A stretch of 64,000 nt of DNA, from positions 62,001 to 126,000 of the forward strand of contig NZ_BOOP01000023.1 of assembly GCF_016863295.1 (NCBI RefSeq), in the 5' to 3' direction. A program made the translations under genes and the position numbers. This document shows positions 8,225-17,172 of the stretch, one piece after another. Source of the DNA: Planotetraspora phitsanulokensis. GTDB taxonomy: Bacteria > Actinomycetota > Actinomycetes > Streptosporangiales > Streptosporangiaceae. The notes beneath the pieces are model-generated. The model was not told the origin of the DNA and made no database searches. It saw only the letters and a program-made list of their open reading frames with translations. Positions within the stretch are counted from its first letter, which is position 1. Every line of letters starts with the position of its first letter.

Positions 8225-9661
8225 ATGCTTCAGCACGACACGCTATTCATCGGGGGCGACTGGGTGGCCCCCGCGGGCACCGGCACCATCGACGTCATCT
8301 CTCCCCACACCGAAGAGGTCGTCGGACGCGTGCCGGACGGCACCCCCGCCGACATGGACCGGGCGGTGGCCGCCGCACGCGAGGCCTTCGACAACGGACC
8401 CTGGCCGCGCATGAGCATGGCCGAGCGCGCCGCGGTCGTGGGCAGGCTCGCGGAGATCTACGCGTCGCGGCAGGCGGAGCTCGCCGACGTCATCACCCTC
8501 GAGATGGGCTCCCCGATCACGTTCTCGCAGCTCGCGCAGGCCCCCCAGCCGCTCGGCATGCTGCAGTACTTCGCCGGGCTCGGCGCCACGTTCCCCGAGG
8601 AGGAGGAGCGGCCCGGGGCGTTCGGGCCGGTCACCATCCGCCGCGAGCCCGTCGGCGTCGTCGCCGCGATCGTGCCGTGGAACGTCCCGCAGTTCGTGAT
8701 CATGACCAAGCTGGCCCCCGCGCTCGTCGCGGGCTGCACGGTCGTGATCAAGCCGGCCCCGGAGACCCCGCTCGACTCCTACCTCCTCGGCGAGATGATC
8801 AAGGAGGCGGGGATCCCGGCGGGCGTGGTCAACATCGTCGCCGCGGGCCGCGAAGCCGGCGAGCACCTGGTCTCCCACCCGGGCGTCGACAAGATCGCCT
8901 TCACCGGCTCGACCGCCGCCGGCCGCCGCATCGCCGCGATCTGCGGTGAGCAGCTCAAGCGCTGCACGCTGGAGCTGGGCGGGAAGTCGGCCGCGATCAT
9001 CCTCGACGACTGCGACCTGCCCTCGGCGATGGGCTTCCTGTCGATCGCCTCCCTCATGAACAACGGCCAGGCCTGCGTCGCCCAGACCCGCATCCTGGCC
9101 TCACGGCACCGGTACGACGAGGTCGTCCAGGCCGTGGCCGACATGGTGACGGGCCAGGCCGTCGGCGACCCGGCGGACCCGGCGACCGGGATCGGCCCCC
9201 TGGTCGCCAAGCGCCAGCAGGACCGCGTCGAGGGCTACATCCGCTCCGGCCTCGACGAGGGGGCCAAGGCCGTGATCGGCGGACTCGAGCGGCCGTTCGA
9301 CCGGGGATGGTACGTCGCGCCGACCGTGTTCGCGAACGCGACGAACGACATGCGCATCGCCCGCGAGGAGATTTTCGGCCCGGTCCTCACCGTGATCCCC
9401 TACGAGGACGAGGGTGACGCGATCAGGATCGCCAACGACAGCGACTACGGCCTGTCCGGCACGGTGTGGACGGCGGACTCCGACCACGGCCTGGACGTCG
9501 CCCGGCAGGTCCGCACCGGGACCTACGGCGTCAACATGATGAACACCATGGACCCGAACACGCCGTTCGGCGGCTACAAGGCCAGCGGGCTCGGCCGTGA
9601 GCTCGGCCCCGAGGGCCTGTCGGCGTACCTGGAGTACAAGTCGATCGCCCGCCTGGGCTGA
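8225..9661 (+). CDS. NAD(P)-dependent aldehyde dehydrogenase
   Basis: A 478-residue aldehyde dehydrogenase. The family signature LELGGKSAAIIL carries the catalytic glutamate and NNGQACVAQTRI the nucleophilic cysteine; IVPWNVP and FTGST are the usual cofactor-binding segments, and EEIFGPVLTVIPY is present. ATG 8225 has AGGAGG seven bases upstream. The reaction is oxidation of an aldehyde to the acid in the cytosol; the substrate is not predictable. About 40 bp upstream (8171-8190) is a partly symmetrical AAGCAAGCGTTCGCT, reminiscent of sites for TetR-type regulators of fatty-acid and aldehyde catabolism, but no regulator gene is adjacent. Confidence 0.93.
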   Translation: MLQHDTLFIGGDWVAPAGTGTIDVISPHTEEVVGRVPDGTPADMDRAVAAAREAFDNGPWPRMSMAERAAVVGRLAEIYASRQAELADVITLEMGSPITFSQLAQAPQPLGMLQYFAGLGATFPEEEERPGAFGPVTIRREPVGVVAAIVPWNVPQFVIMTKLAPALVAGCTVVIKPAPETPLDSYLLGEMIKEAGIPAGVVNIVAAGREAGEHLVSHPGVDKIAFTGSTAAGRRIAAICGEQLKRCTLELGGKSAAIILDDCDLPSAMGFLSIASLMNNGQACVAQTRILASRHRYDEVVQAVADMVTGQAVGDPADPATGIGPLVAKRQQDRVEGYIRSGLDEGAKAVIGGLERPFDRGWYVAPTVFANATNDMRIAREEIFGPVLTVIPYEDEGDAIRIANDSDYGLSGTVWTADSDHGLDVARQVRTGTYGVNMMNTMDPNTPFGGYKASGLGRELGPEGLSAYLEYKSIARLG

Positions 9662-9669
9662 GATGTGCC

Positions 9670-9709
9670 CTTCCCGGTCCTGGACGGCGAGCCGTACAGG
9701 ACCGGGAAG
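9670..9709 (+). terminator. Terminator after the aldehyde dehydrogenase
   Basis: A perfect 13-bp stem, CTTCCCGGTCCTG (9670-9682) with its complement at 9697-9709, around a 14-base loop, starting 8 bases after the stop. It may also serve the convergent hydrolase gene. Confidence 0.8.
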
Positions 9710-9820
9710 ATCGCCCAGCGCGCCCCCGCGTCGCTGGGCCACACCCGAAGGTGTGCGCCGACCCCCCTTGACCGGCGGTCAGGATCCTCCGAGGAATCCG
9801 TACGTTCTAGTAGACGACCC

Positions 9821-10576
9821 TTATTGGGATTTGGTTCGCGAAATCCACCGGCCAATTTTCCGGATCAGCTCGGGCGTCGCCGCCGCCTCGGCATGGCCGT
9901 ACCCCGGCTCGATCCACAACTCCTTGGGATCCTTGGCGCCCTCGTACAACTGGTGGGCGTGCTCCAGCGGGAAGAACGCGTCGGCGTCCCCGTGGACGAT
10001 CAGCAGGGGCGTCGGCGCGATCAGCCCGGCGGCCTCGTGGGGCGGCAGCGGGACGGGATCCCACGTGCCGTTCGAGATCCGGGTGCGCTTGGCCAGCCGG
10101 GCCGCGAGCCGTCCCGACCACCGCTCGATCGCCCAGTGCACCTGCCGCATCGGGCGGGTCCCCCGGTAGTACCAGCGGGCCGGGCCGCTCACCGCCACCA
10201 CCGCGTCCACTCCCCTGTACAGGCCCGCGTGCCGTACGGCGACGGCGGCCCCCATGGAGAAGCCCACAGTCACGACCCGCCGGTAGCCGATCGAACGGGC
10301 GTGCTTCACCGCCGCGTCGAGGTCGAGCACCTCCAGATCGCCGACGGTGGAGACGCCGCCGGACCGCCCATGCCCCCGGAAGTCGAACGAGATCACACCG
10401 CCGAACCCGGACAGGACATGGACGATGCGCCGCGTGGGACGCTCCCGCCAGGACCCCGTGAACCCGTGGGCCACGACTACGCCGAGGTCGAGCGAACCGT
10501 TGGGCGTGTGCGACGCGTCGATCCTGATCCCGTCGGCCGTCCGCAACATCGCCCCGAAGGCAGGAGCAAAACCCAT
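9821..10576 (-). CDS. Alpha/beta hydrolase
   Basis: A 251-residue alpha/beta-hydrolase fold protein. Visible are the oxyanion region AHGFTGS, the nucleophile elbow GFSMGA, the acid in HGDADAFF and the catalytic His in GYGHAEA. There is no signal peptide. I chose ATG 10576 (MGFAPAFGAM) because it is preceded by AAGG at 8 bases; an in-frame ATG 78 bases upstream would add a low-complexity, charged extension. Substrate unknown: an ester or a small lipid. It is convergent with the dehydrogenase and divergent from typA. Confidence 0.88.
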   Translation of the reverse strand: MGFAPAFGAMLRTADGIRIDASHTPNGSLDLGVVVAHGFTGSWRERPTRRIVHVLSGFGGVISFDFRGHGRSGGVSTVGDLEVLDLDAAVKHARSIGYRRVVTVGFSMGAAVAVRHAGLYRGVDAVVAVSGPARWYYRGTRPMRQVHWAIERWSGRLAARLAKRTRISNGTWDPVPLPPHEAAGLIAPTPLLIVHGDADAFFPLEHAHQLYEGAKDPKELWIEPGYGHAEAAATPELIRKIGRWISRTKSQ

Positions 10577-10829
10577 GCCGCCGACCTTATTTCCTCCCTG
10601 TGCCGATCTCGGAGGCCACCCCCGCTCTTTGCCGGTGCCCATGGGCCGGATCACACCCGTAGAGGTTTCATCATGAAAACGGTAGATCGTCGTGGTTTGC
10701 GGCTCCAGGGCACATGGCGGTAATGGGGATCAACTAAAATCGAGTGGCCGCACATCCGCGGCGGATGTCCGTCTCGCCGAAATCCCGGGACGCGGACGAC
10801 ACCCCGACGAATCAGAGCGAGACTCCACT

Positions 10830-12683
10830 ATGCCTTTGAACAGCCGCGACGACCTGCGGAACATCGCGATCATCGCGCACGTCGACCATGGCAAGACCAC
10901 GTTGGTGGACGCCATGTTGTGGCAGTCCGGGGCGTTCCGCGCCAACCAGGACGTCGACGAGCGCGTCATGGACTCCAACGACCTCGAGCGCGAGAAGGGC
11001 ATCACCATTCTCGCGAAGAACACCGCGGTCAAGCACGGCGGAATGACCCTCAACATCATCGACACCCCCGGCCACGCCGACTTCGGCGGAGAGGTCGAGC
11101 GCGGCCTGTCCATGGTCGACGGGGTCGTCCTCCTGGTGGACGCCTCCGAGGGTCCGCTGCCCCAGACGCGCTTCGTGCTGCGCAAGGCCTTCGCCGCCAA
11201 GCTCCCGGTGATCCTGTGCATCAACAAGGTGGACCGGCCCGACGCCCGGATCGCCGAGGTCGTCGACGAGGTCTACGAGCTCTTCCTCGACCTCGACGCC
11301 ACCGAGGAGCAGATCGACTTCCCGATCGTCTACGCCTCCGCCAAGGCCGGACGGGCCTCGCTCAACCGGCCCCAGGACGGCGGCATGCCGGACTCCGACA
11401 ACCTCGAGCCGCTGTTCGAGACGATCACCAAGACGATCCCCGCCCCGCTCTACGACCCGAGCGCCCCGCTCCAGGCGCACGTCACCAACCTCGACGCCTC
11501 CAGCTACCTGGGCCGGATCGCGCTCTGCCGCGTTCACCAAGGCACGATCAAGAAGGGGCAGCAGGTCGCCTGGTGCCGCACCGACGGCTCGATCCAGCGG
11601 GTCAAGATCTCCGAGCTGCTGATGACCGAGGCGCTGGAGCGCAAGCCCGCCGAGGAGGCGGGACCTGGTGACATTATCGCCATCGCCGGCATCCCCGACA
11701 TCATGATCGGCGAGACGCTGGCCGACCCGGACGACCCGCGGCCCCTGCCGCTGATCACGGTCGACGAGCCGGCGATCTCGATGACCATCGGCACCAACAC
11801 CAGCCCGCTCGTGGGCAAGGTGAAGGGCTCCAAGGTCACCGCGCGCATGGTCAAGGACCGGCTCGAGAAGGAACTGGTCGGCAACGTCTCCCTGCGCGTG
11901 CTCCCCACCGAGCGGCCCGACCAGTGGGAGGTCCAGGGCCGCGGTGAGCTCGCGCTGGCCATCCTGGTCGAGCAGATGCGCCGCGAGGGGTACGAACTGA
12001 CCGTCGGAAAGCCGCAGGTCGTGACCAAGCTCGTCGACGGCAAGGTGCACGAGCCGGTCGAGCGGCTCACCGTCGACTGCCCCGAGGAGTACCTGGGCGC
12101 CGTGACCCAGCTGCTGGCCGTGCGCAAGGGCCGCATGGAGCACATGACGAACCATGGCACCGGCTGGATCCGCATGGAGTTCGTGGTTCCCGCACGTGGC
12201 CTGATCGGCTTCCGTACGGAGTTCCTCACCGAGACCCGGGGAACCGGCCTGGTCCACCACGTGTTCGACGCCTACGAGCCGTGGTTCGGCGAACTGCGGA
12301 CCCGCAACAACGGCTCTCTCGTCGCGGACAGGTCCGGGCCCGTCACCCCCTTCGCGATGTTGAACCTGCAGGAGCGTGGGACGTTGTTCGTCGCTCCCAC
12401 CACCGAGGTCTACGAGGGCATGATCGTCGGCGAGAACTCGCGCTCCGACGACATGGACGTGAACATCACCAAGGAGAAGAAGCTCACGAACATGCGCTCG
12501 TCCACCAGCGACGAGACGGAGAAGGTGATCCCGCCGCGTGCTCTGTCCTTGGAGCAGGCGCTCGAGTTCATCCGTGACGACGAGTGCGTCGAGATCACGC
12601 CGGAGACCGTCCGCATCCGCAAGGTCGTGCTCGACGCGGCCAGCCGCGGCCGCGCGACCGCGCGGGCCAAGCGCACCAACTGA
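10830..12683 (+). CDS. typA: Translational GTPase TypA/BipA
   Basis: A 617-residue ribosome-binding GTPase related to EF-G and LepA. The G motifs are clear: [10 protein letters not shown] (G1), the G2 threonine in [14 protein letters not shown] (G3), NKVD (G4) and the G5 SAK-type segment (YASAKAG). Domain II, the EF-G III/V-like domains and the TypA-specific C-terminal domain follow, with full family length. It assists 50S subunit assembly and stress and cold growth. ATG 10830 was chosen because [18 protein letters not shown] follows directly, as in homologues. It is closed by a terminator with a T-run. Confidence 0.96.
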   Translation: MPLNSRDDLRNIAIIAHVDHGKTTLVDAMLWQSGAFRANQDVDERVMDSNDLEREKGITILAKNTAVKHGGMTLNIIDTPGHADFGGEVERGLSMVDGVVLLVDASEGPLPQTRFVLRKAFAAKLPVILCINKVDRPDARIAEVVDEVYELFLDLDATEEQIDFPIVYASAKAGRASLNRPQDGGMPDSDNLEPLFETITKTIPAPLYDPSAPLQAHVTNLDASSYLGRIALCRVHQGTIKKGQQVAWCRTDGSIQRVKISELLMTEALERKPAEEAGPGDIIAIAGIPDIMIGETLADPDDPRPLPLITVDEPAISMTIGTNTSPLVGKVKGSKVTARMVKDRLEKELVGNVSLRVLPTERPDQWEVQGRGELALAILVEQMRREGYELTVGKPQVVTKLVDGKVHEPVERLTVDCPEEYLGAVTQLLAVRKGRMEHMTNHGTGWIRMEFVVPARGLIGFRTEFLTETRGTGLVHHVFDAYEPWFGELRTRNNGSLVADRSGPVTPFAMLNLQERGTLFVAPTTEVYEGMIVGENSRSDDMDVNITKEKKLTNMRSSTSDETEKVIPPRALSLEQALEFIRDDECVEITPETVRIRKVVLDAASRGRATARAKRTN

Positions 12684-13063
12684 CCCCCGGACGACCGACT
12701 CCGCACGGCGGGGCCTCAGGCCGGCTCCGCCGTACTGGCGTCGGGCCGCGTCAAAACCTGCCGGTCACGACTCCGGCGACGTGAAGTGTGACGACGCCCC
12801 TCGTGGACATGCCATCGTGCATGACCACGAGGGGCGTTTTCGCTGATCAGGCGACCTTTCATCTAATCTGTGCATGATCACGGGCGACGTTCGCCCAGGT
12901 CCGCGGCCGATTACCCGAACCTGTGCATGATCACGCCCGGGAGGGGCGGGAGTCGGCAAGGTGGGGGCAAACTGCGCTCCACGAGCGGCGTTTCCCCGTC
13001 CCTCCCCCGCTGTGGGCCGTGCTCTCCTGTGCCAGGTCACGAGCGCACACGAAGGAGCCGTCC
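12684..13063. other. Intergenic region with terminator and paired TGATCA motifs
   Basis: No gene is supported in this 380-bp gap. It contains the typA terminator (12794-12840) and then two copies of CTGTGCATGATCACG, starting at about 12867 and 12920, about 53 bp apart. Between them are small inverted repeats (GGGCGACGTTCGCCC at 12882-12896). The superoxide dismutase ribosome-binding site lies at the right end. Related TGATCA pairs occur in other gaps of this window. Confidence 0.5.
12794..12840 (+). terminator. Rho-independent terminator after typA
   Basis: A perfect 13-bp stem, ACGCCCCTCGTGG (12794-12806) with its complement at 12825-12837, an 18-base loop, and four T residues at the end. 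It is one of the most canonical terminators in the window. Confidence 0.88.
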
Positions 13064-13684
13064 ATGCCGTCCATGATTCGGAAGACCCATCTCGCCCTGG
13101 CCGCGAACCTCGTCATCTGCGTCGGCACAGGTGTCCTGGCCCAATCGGAACCGGCTCGTCCCCCAGCGGGCCCGTCGGCCATCGCCGTGATCAAGGACAC
13201 CGCCGGGACCGCGCTCGGCACCCTGCGCATCGAGCGTTACGACATGACCAAGTCGCGGGTCACGGTCAACATCCGCGGCCTCGCCCCCGGATTCCACGGT
13301 CTCCACATCCACACCGCGGGAGTGTGCGACCCGAGTTCGGTGGACGCGGCCACGGGCAGCCCGTTCTCCAGCGCGGGCGGCCACCTCGACCCGAGCGCCG
13401 GCTCGTACGGCATGGCGGCCGGCAACCTGCCCTCCCTGCTCGTGGCGGGCGACGGGACCGCCAACGCGTCCTTCGTGACCGACCGGTTCGCCATCCCGCA
13501 ACTGGCGGACACCGACGGCAGCGCGGTCGTCGTGCACGCCAAGGCCGACAACTTCGCCAACATCCCCACGCGTTACACGCACCCCTCCGACGCGACGGGC
13601 ACCATGGGGCCGGACTCGGCCACGCTCAAGTCCGGGGACGCGGGCGACCGGGTCGGGTGCGGCGTGATCAGAGTCCTCACCTGA
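13064..13684 (+). CDS. Secreted Cu/Zn superoxide dismutase
   Basis: A 206-residue exported enzyme that dismutates superoxide outside the cytoplasm. After a signal sequence (IRKTHLALAANLVICVGTGVLA) the Cu/Zn fold shows copper ligands in GLHIHTAG, the bridging and zinc His region in SAGGHLDP, and a further copper His in VVVHAKAD; cysteines for the conserved disulphide lie in AGVCD and near the end (RVGCGVIRV). ATG 13064 has GAAGGAG six bases upstream; a second ATG at 13073 would also be in frame. The stop is 3 bp from the convergent DUF2461 gene. Confidence 0.92.
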   Translation: MPSMIRKTHLALAANLVICVGTGVLAQSEPARPPAGPSAIAVIKDTAGTALGTLRIERYDMTKSRVTVNIRGLAPGFHGLHIHTAGVCDPSSVDAATGSPFSSAGGHLDPSAGSYGMAAGNLPSLLVAGDGTANASFVTDRFAIPQLADTDGSAVVVHAKADNFANIPTRYTHPSDATGTMGPDSATLKSGDAGDRVGCGVIRVLT

Positions 13685-13687
13685 CGT

Positions 13688-14314
13688 TCAGCCGAGGTGG
13701 ATCCTCAGCCAGTCGACCAGCGGGGTCAGCGACCGCCAGGTGGCGCGGACCCGGTCGAGGGCCTCCGGAGTGTTCAGCCACAACTCCGGCTCGAAGCGGC
13801 GGCCGGCGTGCAGCGACTTGTGCCGGAGCAGCTCCAGTCGCGGGTGGTCCTCCGGCGCGCCACGCGGCCGGGTCTTGAGGCGGTCGCCCCCGACGGTCAG
13901 CTCCGGCGGCAGTGACGCGAGCGCGGACTCGAGCCCGCCGCCCGCCACGTCGTCGTCGAGAGCGTCCCGGAAGCGGACGATCTGGTCTCCCCCCGCCCAC
14001 CAGCCGCCGGCCACGTAGAGCCCCTCGGCGTCGAGCTGGACGTAGTAGCCGACGCCGTCGACGCCCACCTGCACGTACGCACCCTGATGGGTCTTGTAGG
14101 GCGACTTGTCCTTCGCGAAGCGCACATCCCGATTGGGCCGGAACAGGTGTGGCGTACCGAACTCGGGGGCCAGCTCGTCCATCAGCGCGAGCATCGGCGC
14201 CTTCACCGCGTTGTCGTAGAGCTCTTTGTTGGCCGCCCAGTACGACTTGGAGTTGTCGGCCACGAGGCCCTCGTAGAAGATGAGCGCCTCGTCAGGAAAC
14301 CCGCTGAATCCCAT
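13688..14314 (-). CDS. DUF2461 family protein
   Basis: A 208-residue protein of the DUF2461 (TIGR02453) family. Diagnostic segments are FYEGLVADNSKSYW near the N-terminus, FRPNRDVRFAKDKSPYKTHQGA in the middle and YYVQLDAEGLYVAGGWW. ATG 14314 has GAAGG at 8 bases. The biochemical role of the family is not known. The gene is convergent with the dismutase and lies in the same direction as the HerA-like gene's neighbour set but with its own spacing; no functional link is evident. Confidence 0.88.
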   Translation of the reverse strand: MGFSGFPDEALIFYEGLVADNSKSYWAANKELYDNAVKAPMLALMDELAPEFGTPHLFRPNRDVRFAKDKSPYKTHQGAYVQVGVDGVGYYVQLDAEGLYVAGGWWAGGDQIVRFRDALDDDVAGGGLESALASLPPELTVGGDRLKTRPRGAPEDHPRLELLRHKSLHAGRRFEPELWLNTPEALDRVRATWRSLTPLVDWLRIHLG

Positions 14315-14370
14315 GGCACCCACCTTCGCACGCCCCGCCGACAACGACGCCGCCGAAGGGGCGTGCGCGG

Positions 14371-15879
14371 TCAGCGCCGCCGTCTCGCGGTGCCGAAGAT
14401 CGAGCGGGTGATCTCCCGGCCCAGCGCCGACGCGGCGGAGCGGGCGAGCGACCTGAACTCCGACGAGCCGAGGACGCCTTCGAGCACCGACTTCTTGCGT
14501 TCCTCGCGCTGCCGTCGCTCCGGCTCCCGGGGAGGAGCGCCGTAGGTGTCGGTGGAGGCGGGCACGGCCAGGCGGGAGCTGAGCATCTCGTAGGCCGACT
14601 CACGATCGATCGCCGTGCCGTACTTGGCGAGGAGCGCAGAGGCCCCGACGACCCCGCGGACCACGGCGGGGTCCGAGGGCGCCATCAGCGACTGCGGGGC
14701 GCACAGACGGGTCCAGGCGACCGGTGTGGGGGCTCCCGTCTCCGAGAGCACGGTCACGACCGCCTCCCCGATGCCAAGCTCCGTCAGCAGCCGCTGCAGG
14801 TCATACGCCGACTCGGGGAAGGTCGAGACGGTCGCCTTCAGCGCCTTGGCGTCCTGCGGGGTGAAGGCCCGCAGGGCGTGCTGCACCCGGGCGCCGAGTT
14901 GGGCCAGCACGTCGGCCGGCACGTCCTTGGGCGTCTGGGTGACGAGGAAGACGCCGACGCCCTTCGAGCGGATCAGCCGCACGGTCTGCGTGATCGACTC
15001 CAGGAACGCCTTGGAGGCGTCGCTGAACAGCAGGTGGGCCTCGTCGAAGAAGAACACGAGCTTGGGCTTGTCGGGATCGCCCACCTCGGGCAGCGCCTCG
15101 AACAGATCGGCGAGCAGCCACATCAGGAACGTGGAGAACAGCCGGGGCCGGTCCTGTACGGCGGGCAGCTCCAGGATGGAGACGACTCCGCGGCCGTCCG
15201 GCGCCTGCCGCAGCAGGTCGCGGGCGTCGAACTCGGGCTCGCCGAAGAACGCGTCGGCGCCCTGCGCCTGGAAGTTGACCACCGCGCGCAGGATGACCCC
15301 CGCCGTCGCCGGCGACAGGCCGCCGATGCCCTTCAGCGCCTCGGGCGTGTCGGTCAGATAGGTGATGACCGCGATGAGGTCCTTCAGGTCGAGCAGCGGC
15401 ATGCCGTGCTGGTCGGCGAAGTAGAAGACCAGGCCGAGCGACGACTCCTGGGTCTCGTTGAGTCCGAGGACCTTGGAGAGCAGCGTGGGCCCGAAGGCCG
15501 TCATGGTGGCGCGAAGCGGGATGCCCTCCCCCATGCCGCCAAGGGAGAAGAACTCGACGGGGCATGCCACGCCCGTCCAGGACTGACCCACCTCGGCCGC
15601 CCGCTGCGCGGTGCGATCGGAGGGGACGCCCGGCGAGGCCATGCCGGACAGGTCGCCCTTCACGTCGGCGAGGAAGACCGGGACGCCCTGGGCGGACAGT
15701 TGCTCGGCCATGAGCTGGAGCGTCTTGGTCTTGCCCGTGCCGGTCGCCCCGGCGACGAGCCCGTGCCGGTTCATCATCGCGAGCGGGATCCGGATCGGCG
15801 ACGACGGGTCGGCCGTGCCGTCGTCTTTCACCAGCGCCCCCAGCTCAAGGGCGGGCCCCGGGAAGTCGTAGCCCTTCAT
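14371..15879 (-). CDS. HerA-like ATPase (DUF853)
   Basis: A 502-residue ATPase of the DUF853/HerA-C group. Walker A is GATGTGKT (about residues 43-50), Walker B is LVFFFDEAHLLF, and a sensor/arginine region follows in VTQTPKDVPADVLAQLGARVQHALRAFTP. The C-terminal tail (REPERRQREERKKSVLEGVLG, then SIFGTARRRR) is basic. Related HerA proteins are hexameric DNA translocases, but stand-alone DUF853 proteins have no clear job, and no NurA nuclease or Sir2-like partner lies nearby. Its ATG overlaps the stop of the upstream deacetylase gene by four bases (ATGA), implying translational coupling. Confidence 0.9.
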   Translation of the reverse strand: MKGYDFPGPALELGALVKDDGTADPSSPIRIPLAMMNRHGLVAGATGTGKTKTLQLMAEQLSAQGVPVFLADVKGDLSGMASPGVPSDRTAQRAAEVGQSWTGVACPVEFFSLGGMGEGIPLRATMTAFGPTLLSKVLGLNETQESSLGLVFYFADQHGMPLLDLKDLIAVITYLTDTPEALKGIGGLSPATAGVILRAVVNFQAQGADAFFGEPEFDARDLLRQAPDGRGVVSILELPAVQDRPRLFSTFLMWLLADLFEALPEVGDPDKPKLVFFFDEAHLLFSDASKAFLESITQTVRLIRSKGVGVFLVTQTPKDVPADVLAQLGARVQHALRAFTPQDAKALKATVSTFPESAYDLQRLLTELGIGEAVVTVLSETGAPTPVAWTRLCAPQSLMAPSDPAVVRGVVGASALLAKYGTAIDRESAYEMLSSRLAVPASTDTYGAPPREPERRQREERKKSVLEGVLGSSEFRSLARSAASALGREITRSIFGTARRRR

Positions 15880-16691
15880 TCCTTGTGGTACGCCTTTCCG
15901 GGAGTGGGGCTGCCGATGAGCTCGGAGACCGTCACGTACGTGAAGTGCTTGCGATCCAGCTCGTCGAGCAGGCGAGGCAGCGCCTCGACCGTGGTCGGGT
16001 GGATGTCGTGCATCAGGACGATGTCGCCGGGTTTCGCCTCACCGGACCGCTTGGCCACCAGGGCGGCGTTGCGGTCCCTCCAGTCGAGCGTGTCGAGGTC
16101 CCACAGGATCTGGGCGAGCCCCTCCTCCCTCGTCGCGTCCTCCACGCGCTTGTCGGTCGACCCGTACGGCGGGCGCATCAGGCGCATCCTGACGCCGGCG
16201 ACCTGCTGCACCACGTCCTGTGTGCGCTGGAGCTCGCGCCGCAGCGCCTCCGGCGACAGGCCCACGAGGGAGGGGTGGTCCCACGAGTGGTTGCCCAGCT
16301 CGTGTCCCTCGGAGACCATCCGGCGCACGAAGCCGCGGGTCTCGTCGGTGACCATCTGGCCGAGCATGAAGAACGTCGCGCGGGCGCGGTGGGCGGCCAG
16401 GGTGTCCAGCACGGCGTCCGTTCGGTCGCCCGGTCCGTCGTCGAAGGTCAGCGCCACACATTTGAGCTGTTTGCAGTCGATCTTCCTGGGCGGCGGGGCA
16501 ACCGGCATGCGTGGGCCCGGCCAGCCGCGCTGCCTGCCCGCCAGCCGGTTGCCGAAGACCTGGGCGTCGAACTGGGCGCCCGCGCGGAACGCGTGATGGG
16601 ACTTCGAGGACGGACTCGGGACCGCGGACGACCTTGCCTCACCACAGCCCGCGGCGAGCAGCAATGACAACAGCAGCAGTCCGACCCGCAT
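15876..16691 (-). CDS. Polysaccharide deacetylase lipoprotein
   Basis: A 271-residue lipoprotein: signal peptide with lipobox LLAAGC (Cys16). The NodB domain begins at VALTFDDGPG (catalytic Asp and metal Asp) and carries the metal-binding HSWDHPSL (HXXXH), the RPPYG motif and the final catalytic VLMHDIH. It removes acetyl groups from a surface glycan, possibly peptidoglycan or chitin-like polymer, on the outer face of the membrane. A GGGGGG-TCGT precedes ATG 16691. It forms a two-gene unit with the HerA-like gene (ATGA overlap). Confidence 0.93.
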   Translation of the reverse strand: MRVGLLLLSLLLAAGCGEARSSAVPSPSSKSHHAFRAGAQFDAQVFGNRLAGRQRGWPGPRMPVAPPPRKIDCKQLKCVALTFDDGPGDRTDAVLDTLAAHRARATFFMLGQMVTDETRGFVRRMVSEGHELGNHSWDHPSLVGLSPEALRRELQRTQDVVQQVAGVRMRLMRPPYGSTDKRVEDATREEGLAQILWDLDTLDWRDRNAALVAKRSGEAKPGDIVLMHDIHPTTVEALPRLLDELDRKHFTYVTVSELIGSPTPGKAYHKE

Positions 16692-16695
16692 ACGA

Positions 16696-16716
16696 CCCCC
16701 CGGAGAGCTCGGGGGG
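16696..16716 (-). terminator. Small hairpin between the 101-residue gene and the deacetylase
   Basis: CCCCCCG (16696-16702) pairs with CGGGGGG (16710-16716) around a 7-base loop, just after the stop of the 101-residue gene. The right-to-left reading also places its G-run as the ribosome-binding site of the deacetylase, so it could attenuate either transcription or translation. Confidence 0.45.
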
Positions 16717-16724
16717 CGCGGAAT

Positions 16725-17030
16725 CTACGGATGCTCCTTGACCCCTTCCCCCCTGAGAACCTTGGCCAGGTCTTCCCACCAGGGCGGCTCGTGTGCCTTG
16801 AGCTCGGCATACCGCCGGGCGACCCGGATGGCGCATCCGACAGGATCCGTACCCAGGTGCCGGCATTTCACGGCACCCTCGCGCCAACGGTAAAGACCCT
16901 CCCGGAAGCTGACGACCAGGCCGATCCAGACCGAGAGGGTGACTTCGTCCCCGATCTCGTACGCGTCGGGAACCCCGAGCACGGCGAGCTCCGCGCGGAG
17001 TTTCTCCAGCGCGGCCTGCGAATCACTCAC
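16725..17030 (-). CDS. Conserved hypothetical protein, 101 residues
   Basis: A small soluble protein with an N-terminal helix (SDSQAALEKLRAELAVLG), a central beta-like stretch (VTLSVWIGLVVSFREGLYRWREG) and a tryptophan-containing end (PPWWEDLAKVL). I do not recognise a named domain; it looks like actinomycete-specific small proteins of unknown role. The start is GTG 17030 with only a weak GCGGGTGG upstream. It lies in the same direction as, and 34 bp from, the deacetylase gene. A toxin or regulator role has no support. Confidence 0.7.
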   Translation of the reverse strand: MSDSQAALEKLRAELAVLGVPDAYEIGDEVTLSVWIGLVVSFREGLYRWREGAVKCRHLGTDPVGCAIRVARRYAELKAHEPPWWEDLAKVLRGEGVKEHP

Positions 17031-17172
17031 CCGCCACCACCCGCTGATGGACGCTCACGATCCGTCGCCGAAGAGAGGCACACAAAAAGGGATGTACCCA
17101 ACCTTGAGCCGGCCCTCGCACACTCATGGAGTAATCATGAGACTCCGGAGCGTCACCGCGCAGCCGTACCCG

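Noticed and set aside
12867-12935. CRISPR-like array from repeated CTGTGCATGATCACG
   Set aside because: Only two copies, no further units, no cas genes; it fits a dispersed intergenic motif.
14371-15879. HerA-like ATPase as part of a HerA-based phage defence system
   Set aside because: No NurA, Sir2, DUF4297 or other nuclease gene lies near; the partner is a secreted deacetylase. The protein matches the stand-alone DUF853 group.
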